Part shown: positions 27,449 to 34,457 of the stretch, piece by piece
How the letters are laid out: each line of letters begins with the position of its first letter
How positions within the stretch are numbered: position 1 is the stretch's first letter
Assembly (NCBI GenBank): GCA_002868855.1
Contig: PKUM01000335.1
Location: 1 to 45,833, forward strand
Source of the DNA: Chromatiales bacterium
Lineage (GTDB): Bacteria; Pseudomonadota; Gammaproteobacteria; Steroidobacterales; BM003
Length of the DNA: 45,833 nt
Direction: 5' to 3'
Made by a program: the position numbers and the translations under genes
The notes under the pieces: model-generated
Told to the model about the DNA's origin: nothing
Seen by the model: the letters and a program-made list of their open reading frames with translations, nothing else
Databases searched by the model: none

Positions 27449-27739
27449 TTACGACTCAATCACGGCCATGACGTCTTCTTCACGCATGACCAGCAGATCT
27501 TCGCCTTCAACCTTGACCTCGGTGCCGCTGTACTTGCCAAACAGCACTGCATCACCGATCTTGATGTCCAGCGGACGGACTTCGCCGCTTTCCAGGATTT
27601 TGCCGTTGCCAACGGCCACGACCTCGCCCTTGATGGGCTTTTCGGTTGCGGTGTCGGGAATAACGATTCCGCCGGGGGAGGTACGTTCCTCCTCCATGCG
27701 TTTGATGATCACGCGATCATGCAATGGGCGAATCTTCAT
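27449..27739 (-). CDS. groES: Co-chaperonin GroES (10 kDa)
   Basis: GroES is the heptameric lid of GroEL. The 96-residue protein opens with [14 protein letters not shown] and has the mobile loop [12 protein letters not shown], with the GGIVI anchor that contacts GroEL, and ends in [18 protein letters not shown] precedes the ATG by about seven bases. It is the first gene of the groESL operon. Confidence 0.99.
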   Translation of the reverse strand: MKIRPLHDRVIIKRMEEERTSPGGIVIPDTATEKPIKGEVVAVGNGKILESGEVRPLDIKIGDAVLFGKYSGTEVKVEGEDLLVMREEDVMAVIES

Positions 27740-27801
27740 GTTTCAGCTCTCCTTAAGCTCAATTCATGAACGGGTTCAAATTCGAGGTGCCAGAACTGCT
27801 G

Positions 27802-27828
27802 TTAGCACTCGCCTCTGGGGAGTGCTAA
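27802..27828 (-). promoter_or_regulatory. CIRCE operator (HrcA binding site)
   Basis: TTAGCACTC and GAGTGCTAA are separated by nine bases, a perfect match to the consensus. It lies in the groES leader and implies an HrcA repressor elsewhere in the genome. Confidence 0.97.
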
Positions 27829-27856
27829 TAATAGGGGCGCGCCGCCATTTTTCAAG
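27828..27856 (-). promoter_or_regulatory. Sigma-32-type heat-shock promoter of groESL
   Basis: On the minus strand CTTGAAA (27856-27850) and CCCCTATTAT (27837-27828) are 12 bases apart, close to the sigma-32 consensus CTTGAAA-N12-15-CCCCATnT. The -10 end abuts the CIRCE operator, so HrcA would cover the start site. Confidence 0.82.
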
Positions 27857-27937
27857 CGAAAAAAATTTGTATATTATTCAAAGACATCTGACCTGAAGGG
27901 CAATTCAGCCCGAGCAAAACCCCGACGAATCACTACT

Positions 27938-28258
27938 ATGGACGAAGAATTCCTGCTCGTTCTCACTACCTGCCCCGATCCGGAATCCGCGCGGCGCCTC
28001 GCGACGAAAGCGGTAGAGGCGAAGCTTGCCGCCTGCGTTAATCAGCTTCCGGGTGTGAACTCGTTCTACTCGTGGGAAGGAAAATTGCAGCAAACTGTCG
28101 AGATCATGCTGCTGTTCAAGACCCGCAGACCGGCGTATGAGGCGCTCGAAGCACTGTTGCGGGACGAGCACCCTTACGAACTTCCCGAGATCATCGCGGT
28201 CCCTATCAACCACGGCTCCCCCGGATATCTGAAATGGATCGAAGACAACACAACCTAG
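27938..28258 (+). CDS. cutA: Divalent-cation tolerance protein CutA
   Basis: CutA is a small, very stable trimeric protein with a PII-like fold, linked to copper and divalent-metal tolerance; its biochemical role is unsettled. The 106-residue sequence has the family blocks LAACVNQLPG, SFYSWEGKLQ and HPYELPEIIAVPI. It lacks a signal peptide, so it is cytoplasmic here. It is divergent from groES and overlaps the dsbD start by 25 bp, matching the cutA-dsbD order of many gammaproteobacteria. Confidence 0.95.
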   Translation: MDEEFLLVLTTCPDPESARRLATKAVEAKLAACVNQLPGVNSFYSWEGKLQQTVEIMLLFKTRRPAYEALEALLRDEHPYELPEIIAVPINHGSPGYLKWIEDNTT

Positions 28259-30489
28259 CGAACGGCCGATATGGCCTGATCGGGTTCGCGCTATTCGGGA
28301 TACTGCTGCTCGCGGGTCCGGCGCTCGCAGCGCAGGACGAACCGTTGCGACCGGAACAGGCTTTCCCCTATGGGGTCGCGGCCGACGCCGAGACGATCGT
28401 CGTGACATTCGGGCTGGTCGACGGTTACTACCTCTACAAAAAGCGCTTCAGGTTCACCAGCCCCGACGGGCGTGTCAGTCTCGGCGATCCGCGTTTCCCG
28501 CGTGGCGAGATCCACGAGGACGAGTTCTTTGGAAAAATGGAGATCTTCCGCAACACGTTTGCGATCGAGATTCCCTACTCGGCACCGCCGGATCTGGATC
28601 GGCTCGAGCTGCAAATGCGGTTGCAGGGCTGCGCAGATATCGGCCTGTGCTATCCGCCGGACACCTGGACAACGGAGGTCGCGCTGCCCCAGCGAGCAGC
28701 ACCGGCAACACCGCCGCGATCCGACCTCGGCGCTATTCTCGGGGCCACGGGTGGCGCAACCGAAACCGCTTTTCTCCAGGCCGAAGAGGCATTTGTCGTC
28801 GATGCCATTCTGGCGGACCCCAACAACCTTTTGTTGCGCTGGACGATTGCCGACGGTTACTACCTTTACCGCGACAAACTCGCTGTCGCCACTGACAGCA
28901 CCCTTATCCAGCTGGCGGCCCCCGAACTCCCTCCCGGCAAACCCAAGACCGACGAGTACTTCGGCGCCACCGAGGTCTATTACGGATCGGTCGATGTTCG
29001 CGTCCCGTTCGCCCGCAGCGGGCCGGAAAGTGGCGATATCGTCCTGCGACTGGCGCTCCAGGGTTGTGCCGAGGACGGAATCTGCTACCCGCCGATGACC
29101 CGCGAGTTGCAGCTTTTTGTACCGGCGGTCGATGCTGTGCAGACCACCGGCACGACAACGCCGAACGTGCCACTGTCCGAACAGGACCGGCTGGCGAAAC
29201 TGATCGGCGAGGGAAACCTGCTGCTCGTCCTTTCCACGTTCTTCGGCATCGGCATCCTGCTTGCTTTCACGCCCTGCGTGCTGCCGATGATTCCGATCCT
29301 CTCGGGAATCATTGTCGGTCAGGGTGAAAATACCAGCACGGCCAAAGCCACGGCGCTGTCGTTTACCTATGTAATGGGCATGGCGCTGACCTATACCATC
29401 GCCGGGGCGCTGTTCGCGATGGCCGGGCAACAGGCGCAGGCCGTTTTCCAGCAACCGTGGATCATCGTGACCTTCAGCTTGTTGTTCGTGGCACTGGCGC
29501 TCAGCATGTTCGGCCTGTTCGAGCTGCAGATTCCGGCGGCGCTACAGACGCGGTTGAGCAACATGAGCAACCAGCGCCAGACCGGTACGTATCTGGGGAC
29601 ATTTGTCGTTGGTGCGCTGTCTGCACTGATCGTCAGCGCCTGCGTCGCCCCGCCGCTGGTTGCCGCGCTCGCCGTAATCGGCCAGGCTGGCGACGTGGTC
29701 CGGGGCGGACTTGCGCTGTTCGTCATGAGCCTCGGCATGGGTGCGCCGTTAATCGCGTTTGGCGCGTCGGCCGGCAAGATCCTGCCCAGGGCCGGAGGCT
29801 GGATGGAGCAGGTGAAAGCGTTTTTCGGCTTCCTGTTACTCGGCGTGGCGGTGTGGATGCTCGAACGCATTCTGCCGGGTGCCGTAATCATGTTGCTGTG
29901 GGCGCTCATGGCGGTAGCACTGGGAGTGTTTTTTGGTGCGCTCACCGCGTTACCCGGCTCCGCGAGCATCTGGCGCCAGCTGTCACGCGCGCTCGGCGTG
30001 GTCACCCTCGCCTACGGACTGTTGCTGCTGATCGGCCTGGCGGCGGGCGGGCGCGATCCGCTGCAGCCCCTGGCCGGGCTCCGTGGCACGGGCAGCGCAA
30101 CCAGCGAGCACGGTGTCGCTTTCACCCGCATCAAGACCTCGGCCGATCTCGACGCGCAACTGCGCGCAGCCGCGGCACGCAACCAGCCGGCCATGCTCGA
30201 CTTCTACGCGGACTGGTGCGTGTCGTGCAAGGAAATGGAGCGCTATACGTTTACCGATGGCGCGGTCCAGGATTCGCTGCGCGATGTTCTGCTTCTCCAG
30301 GCCGACGTTACTGACAACGATGATCGGGACCGCGAACTCCTGCAGAGATTCAATATCATTGGCCCCCCGACTATTGTTTTTTTCGATGCTAACGGCGCGC
30401 AGGTACGCGGGCGCGAGGTTGTCGGTTTCATGCCGGCAGAGGAATTCGCGGCTCATGTAAGCGCCGCCTACGGAGCTGTCTCTCGCTGA
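28234..30489 (+). CDS. dsbD: Thiol:disulfide interchange protein DsbD with two tandem alpha domains
   Basis: DsbD carries electrons from cytoplasmic thioredoxin across the inner membrane to periplasmic partners. After a signal peptide (GFALFGILLLAGPALAA) it has two consecutive N-terminal alpha-type domains. Each ends in the same redox motif: LQGCADIGLCYPP (Cys133, Cys139) and LQGCAEDGICYPP (Cys278, Cys284). The beta membrane domain follows, with Cys348 (TPCVLPM) and Cys470 (SACVAPP). The C-terminal thioredoxin-like gamma domain has DWCVSCKEME (Cys662, Cys665). At 751 residues it is about 150-180 longer than E. coli DsbD because of the extra alpha domain. It overlaps cutA upstream and shares one base with the tlpA-like gene downstream. 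Confidence 0.95.
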   Translation: MDRRQHNLANGRYGLIGFALFGILLLAGPALAAQDEPLRPEQAFPYGVAADAETIVVTFGLVDGYYLYKKRFRFTSPDGRVSLGDPRFPRGEIHEDEFFGKMEIFRNTFAIEIPYSAPPDLDRLELQMRLQGCADIGLCYPPDTWTTEVALPQRAAPATPPRSDLGAILGATGGATETAFLQAEEAFVVDAILADPNNLLLRWTIADGYYLYRDKLAVATDSTLIQLAAPELPPGKPKTDEYFGATEVYYGSVDVRVPFARSGPESGDIVLRLALQGCAEDGICYPPMTRELQLFVPAVDAVQTTGTTTPNVPLSEQDRLAKLIGEGNLLLVLSTFFGIGILLAFTPCVLPMIPILSGIIVGQGENTSTAKATALSFTYVMGMALTYTIAGALFAMAGQQAQAVFQQPWIIVTFSLLFVALALSMFGLFELQIPAALQTRLSNMSNQRQTGTYLGTFVVGALSALIVSACVAPPLVAALAVIGQAGDVVRGGLALFVMSLGMGAPLIAFGASAGKILPRAGGWMEQVKAFFGFLLLGVAVWMLERILPGAVIMLLWALMAVALGVFFGALTALPGSASIWRQLSRALGVVTLAYGLLLLIGLAAGGRDPLQPLAGLRGTGSATSEHGVAFTRIKTSADLDAQLRAAAARNQPAMLDFYADWCVSCKEMERYTFTDGAVQDSLRDVLLLQADVTDNDDRDRELLQRFNIIGPPTIVFFDANGAQVRGREVVGFMPAEEFAAHVSAAYGAVSR

Positions 30490-31103
30490 TGAACAAGAAA
30501 ATTCTGCTGATACTCGGCGCGGTTGCCGCGGCCGCTGTTTTCGCCTTCGTGTTTGCGAAGCGCGGTGCGGACACGCCGCCAGTGCAGCCCGGCCCGACAT
30601 TGTCCATGAGCGAACTTCGACCAATTTTTGCTCTAAGCGACAGCGACGGCATCGAACGCTCGATCAGCGAATGGGACGGCAGCGCGCTTGTCGTCAACTT
30701 CTGGGCAACCTGGTGCGCGCCGTGCCGGCGCGAGATTCCGTTGCTGAACGCGCTGCAGAGCGAATATGTCGACGCCGGAATCCAGGTCATTGGCGTGGCA
30801 GTGGATTTCCGCGAGGACGTGGTGGCGTTCCTGCAGGAAATTGCGGTGACCTACCCCGTGCTGATCGGCGAACAGGAAGCCATCGATGCGGCCGAGGCCT
30901 TCGGAATGGACTTCATCGGGTTGCCGTTGACCGCGTTTACCGACCACGCTGGGCGGGTCGTACACCTGCATTTAGGGGAAGTCCACCGCGAACAGGCGGA
31001 AATCGTCTTCGCGGCGATTGCCCGGTTGCGGGCCGGCGATATGCAACTGGCCGCGGCACGCCAGCAGATAAGCGAACAGATCCAGGCGACGGCATACCGC
31101 TAA
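30489..31103 (+). CDS. TlpA-like periplasmic thioredoxin, membrane anchored
   Basis: This 204-residue protein has an N-terminal membrane anchor (ILLILGAVAAAAVFAFVFA) and a TlpA/ResA-type thioredoxin fold with the redox motif NFWATWCAPCRREIPLL. The cis-Pro loop is present as LPLTAFTDHAG. Such proteins reduce disulfides in apocytochromes or metal-site proteins outside the cytoplasm, using electrons from DsbD or CcdA. Its ATG overlaps the dsbD stop by one base, so DsbD is the likely electron donor. The exact substrate is unknown. Confidence 0.9.
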   Translation: MNKKILLILGAVAAAAVFAFVFAKRGADTPPVQPGPTLSMSELRPIFALSDSDGIERSISEWDGSALVVNFWATWCAPCRREIPLLNALQSEYVDAGIQVIGVAVDFREDVVAFLQEIAVTYPVLIGEQEAIDAAEAFGMDFIGLPLTAFTDHAGRVVHLHLGEVHREQAEIVFAAIARLRAGDMQLAAARQQISEQIQATAYR

Positions 31104-31231
31104 CCCCCCCCCGCATGGCCCCGCCGGTGCTGCAACGCACAAGCTAAAATCCCCGAAAGTGTAGCGATTTGAGGGGTAATGGCGTTAAACTTGCCGCGAA
31201 TTTCTGCAAACCGGACGAAAACGAGACCTCC

Positions 31232-31681
31232 GTGGCAAACCTGCTTCTGTTAAGCGGTCCCAATTTGAACATGCTGGGCAGCCGCGAGCCCGAAATTTAT
31301 GGCTCGCGCACGCTCGACGATATCGAGCGCGATCTGCAGGCGCGGGCGGAGGCAGCGGGGAGTCGACTGGAATGCTACCGCAGCAACGCGGAACACGAAC
31401 TGGTTGAACGGATTCAGGCCGCGGCGTCCGACGCCAGCGAAGTGCTGATCATCAACCCCGCGGCGCTTGGACACACCAGCATCGCATTGCGGGATGCCCT
31501 TGCCGGATGCGGCAAGCCTTTCATCGAGATTCATATCAGCAACATTTATGCGCGCGAACCGTTCCGCCATCACAGTTATCTGTCCGATATCGCAGCGGGT
31601 TGTATCGTGGGACTGGGCACGTACGGTTACGAACTTGCACTCGCTGCGGCATTAAAACTGGGTTCCGGCGCTGCGGACTGA
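31232..31681 (+). CDS. aroQ: Type II 3-dehydroquinate dehydratase
   Basis: AroQ dehydrates 3-dehydroquinate to 3-dehydroshikimate in the shikimate pathway as a dodecamer. The opening [22 protein letters not shown] includes the catalytic Tyr loop, RSNAEHEL the catalytic region near Arg and His, and [18 protein letters not shown] the substrate lid. GTG 31232 gives 149 residues, the standard length; the TTG at 31169 would add 21 unrelated residues. It starts the aroQ-accB-accC run typical of Pseudomonas relatives. Confidence 0.95.
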   Translation: MANLLLLSGPNLNMLGSREPEIYGSRTLDDIERDLQARAEAAGSRLECYRSNAEHELVERIQAAASDASEVLIINPAALGHTSIALRDALAGCGKPFIEIHISNIYAREPFRHHSYLSDIAAGCIVGLGTYGYELALAAALKLGSGAAD

Positions 31682-31729
31682 TCGACGCGGCGCTGCGCTG
31701 ACCGCGCCGATACGTACTGGGGGAAAACG

Positions 31730-32176
31730 ATGGACATCAGAAAGGTCAAAAAACTCATCGAACTCCTTGAGGAGTCCGGAATCGCCGAGCTTGAGATCAC
31801 CGAGGGCGAGGAAGGGGTCAGGATCAGCCGCTATCCGAGCAGCCTTCCTGCAGCGCCGACGGCAGCACCGCAGGCAATCGTCGCCGCGACGCCGGCAGCC
31901 GAAGCGCGCGCGCCCGTGATCGAAAAAAAGGCCTCACCTGACGGCCACTCCGTGATGGCCCCAATGGTCGGGACCTTCTATTCGTCGCCTGCGCCGGGCG
32001 CCAAGCCGTTCGTGGAGATTGGTTCACGGGTAGAGATCGGCGATGTGTTGTGCATCATTGAGGCGATGAAAATGATGAACCAGATTGAAGCCGACCGCGC
32101 CGGAAAAGTCGTGTCCGTGCTGGTCGAAAACGCGGAGCCGGTGGAATACCACCAGCCGCTCTTCATCATCGAGTAA
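31730..32176 (+). CDS. accB: Biotin carboxyl carrier protein of acetyl-CoA carboxylase
   Basis: AccB carries the biotin that AccC carboxylates, the first step of fatty-acid synthesis. The N-terminal [17 protein letters not shown] helix, a Pro/Ala-rich linker (about residues 42-72) and the biotinyl domain are in order. The biotinylated lysine is Lys114 in EAMKMMN, and the thumb-region [15 protein letters not shown] is present. GGGGGAAA precedes the ATG. accC begins 18 bases after the stop. Confidence 0.98.
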   Translation: MDIRKVKKLIELLEESGIAELEITEGEEGVRISRYPSSLPAAPTAAPQAIVAATPAAEARAPVIEKKASPDGHSVMAPMVGTFYSSPAPGAKPFVEIGSRVEIGDVLCIIEAMKMMNQIEADRAGKVVSVLVENAEPVEYHQPLFIIE

Positions 32177-32194
32177 CAGAGGGTTCCCGCCGCA

Positions 32195-33535
32195 ATGCTT
32201 GAGAAGCTGCTGATAGCCAATCGCGGCGAGATTGCGCTACGCATTCTGCGCGCGTGCCGTGAACTGGACATCAAAACCGTCGCAGTCCACTCGTCGGCCG
32301 ACCGCAATCTGAAACATGTGCTGCTGGCCGACGAGACGGTGTGTATCGGTCCGCCGAAATCGGCGGACAGTTATCTCAGCATGCCCGCAATCATCAGTGC
32401 AGCCGAGGTCACCGACGCGATCGCAATTCATCCAGGCTACGGATTCCTGGCCGAAAATGCTGATTTTGCGGAACGGGTCGAACAGTCCGGCTTTATTTTC
32501 GTAGGGCCACGCGCCGAGACTATCCGGCTAATGGGCGACAAGGTATCGGCCATCCGTGCGATGCGCGAGGCCGGAATCCCGTGCGTGCCCGGCTCGGATG
32601 GACCACTTGGCGAGAACCACGACGAGAACATCAAGATTGCACGCAGTATCGGTTATCCGGTCATCATCAAGGCCTCCGGCGGTGGCGGCGGGCGCGGCAT
32701 GCGAGTCGTGCATACCGAAGCTTCGCTGCTGAACACGGTCAACCTGACTCGCGGTGAAGCGCTCGCTGCATTCGGCGATGCAACCGTCTATATGGAGAAG
32801 TTTCTCGAGCGTCCCCGGCATATTGAAATCCAGGTACTCGCTGACGGAAACGGCAATGCCATCCACCTGTGCGAACGCGACTGTTCAATGCAGCGGCGCC
32901 ACCAGAAAGTGATCGAGGAAGCGCCTGCGCCGGGAATCACCGAAGCGCAAAGGGAGATGATCGGCGACCGCTGTGTGCGAGCCTGCCAGACCATTGGCTA
33001 CCGCGGCGCCGGCACGTTCGAATTTCTCTACCAGGATGACGAGTTTTACTTTATCGAGATGAACACGCGAATTCAGGTTGAGCATCCGGTCACGGAAATG
33101 ATTACCGGTGTCGACCTGGTGCGCGCCCAGCTCGAAATCGCCGCTGGGCGGCCCATGCCCTATGCACAGGAAGACATCGGGATCCGTGGCCATGCGATCG
33201 AATGCCGGATCAATGCAGAGGACCCCAAGACCTTCATGCCCTCGCCCGGCCCGATTACGCTGTGGCATGCGCCGGGAGGACCCGGAATCCGCGTCGACAG
33301 TCATGCGTACTCGGGCTACGACGTGCCGCCCTTTTATGACTCGCTGATCGGGAAGGTGATCGCCCACGGCGAAACCCGGCAGCTCGCCATTGCGAGAATG
33401 CGAAATGCGCTGGCCGAAATCGTGGTCGAAGGGATCAAGACCAACATCCCGCTGCACCGGGAAATTTGCCAGCACACCGCATTCAAGGCCGGCGGCACCG
33501 ATATTCACTACCTGGAGAAACGTCTCGGTCTCTAG
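32195..33535 (+). CDS. accC: Biotin carboxylase subunit of acetyl-CoA carboxylase
   Basis: AccC uses ATP and bicarbonate to carboxylate AccB-bound biotin. The 446-residue ATP-grasp protein has [17 protein letters not shown], the glycine-rich lid [14 protein letters not shown], and the catalytic [16 protein letters not shown] with the Glu/Arg residues. Length and motif order match E. coli AccC. It follows accB in the same transcript and precedes prmA. Confidence 0.98.
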   Translation: MLEKLLIANRGEIALRILRACRELDIKTVAVHSSADRNLKHVLLADETVCIGPPKSADSYLSMPAIISAAEVTDAIAIHPGYGFLAENADFAERVEQSGFIFVGPRAETIRLMGDKVSAIRAMREAGIPCVPGSDGPLGENHDENIKIARSIGYPVIIKASGGGGGRGMRVVHTEASLLNTVNLTRGEALAAFGDATVYMEKFLERPRHIEIQVLADGNGNAIHLCERDCSMQRRHQKVIEEAPAPGITEAQREMIGDRCVRACQTIGYRGAGTFEFLYQDDEFYFIEMNTRIQVEHPVTEMITGVDLVRAQLEIAAGRPMPYAQEDIGIRGHAIECRINAEDPKTFMPSPGPITLWHAPGGPGIRVDSHAYSGYDVPPFYDSLIGKVIAHGETRQLAIARMRNALAEIVVEGIKTNIPLHREICQHTAFKAGGTDIHYLEKRLGL

Positions 33536-33575
33536 ACCGGAACTCGGCGTCTGCGGACCGCGGGGAAAACCGGCG

Positions 33576-34454
33576 ATGCCCATCGCAACGTTTGTCATTT
33601 CCATTCGCAACCTCGACCTCGAAGCGGTCGAGTCCGCCCTGTTCGAATGCGGCGCACAATCGATGACGCTGTTGGCCGAAGACGGCGAGGAGATTCTCGA
33701 GCCGTTGCCGGGCGAGACGCCGTTATGGCAACACACCCGGCTGAGCGCGGTTTTCGCCGATGACGTTGACGTGAATTTCGTACGCGGCCATCTGCGCGCT
33801 GCTCTGGACTGCAACGAGCTTCCGGTCAACGAATTTCGCACCCTGGAGGACCGGGTCTGGGAGCGCGAATGGTTGCAGCACTTCGGTCCTATGCAATTCG
33901 GCCGGCGTTTGTGGGTAAGCCCGGCCGGCCAGCGCGAAAACGGCCCCGGGGAGGTGACCGTGTGGCTGGATCCGGGGCTCGCGTTCGGTACCGGCACCCA
34001 CCCAACGACCGCATTGTGCCTGGAGTGGCTGGAAAGCCAGGACGTCGGCGGCAAGTCCATCGTGGACTACGGCTGTGGCTCGGGCATCCTCGCTATTGCG
34101 GCGCTCAAATTGGGAGCGGCCCGGGCATTTGCCCTCGATATCGATCCGCAGGCGCTGGAGGCGACCAGTGAAAATGCCCGCCGCAACGACGTGGCCGACC
34201 GCCTCGTTGCAACCAACCGGATAGAACCCGAAGACCTGAAGTGCGATATCCTAATGGCAAATATTTTAGCGGGCCCGTTGACGGAACTCGCTGAAACGAT
34301 AGCTAATATGACGTCCATGAACGGAACAGCAGTCTTGTCGGGAATTTTGGAAAATCAGGCTGACGGTGTAGCGGCCGCTTTTGCCGGGCACTTCACCGTT
34401 ACGACTTACGATATCCGCGATGGCTGGGCGGCTCTCGCTTGCCGGCGCTGCTGA
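33576..34454 (+). CDS. prmA: Ribosomal protein L11 methyltransferase
   Basis: PrmA trimethylates lysines and the N-terminus of ribosomal protein L11 with S-adenosylmethionine. The 292-residue protein has the N-terminal L11-recognition domain (to about 110) and then the SAM domain with DPGLAFGTGTHPTT and VDYGCGSGILAIAALKLGA, followed by NILAGPL. ATG 33576 gives the family length; the upstream frame to 33390 runs through the accC end in another frame. DUF3426 begins three bases after the stop. Confidence 0.96.
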   Translation: MPIATFVISIRNLDLEAVESALFECGAQSMTLLAEDGEEILEPLPGETPLWQHTRLSAVFADDVDVNFVRGHLRAALDCNELPVNEFRTLEDRVWEREWLQHFGPMQFGRRLWVSPAGQRENGPGEVTVWLDPGLAFGTGTHPTTALCLEWLESQDVGGKSIVDYGCGSGILAIAALKLGAARAFALDIDPQALEATSENARRNDVADRLVATNRIEPEDLKCDILMANILAGPLTELAETIANMTSMNGTAVLSGILENQADGVAAAFAGHFTVTTYDIRDGWAALACRRC

Positions 34455-34457
34455 CAC

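Noticed and set aside
31104-31112. Run of nine Cs after the tlpA-like gene as a phase-variation tract
   Set aside because: It lies after the stop codon in an intergenic gap, so length change would not alter a frame.
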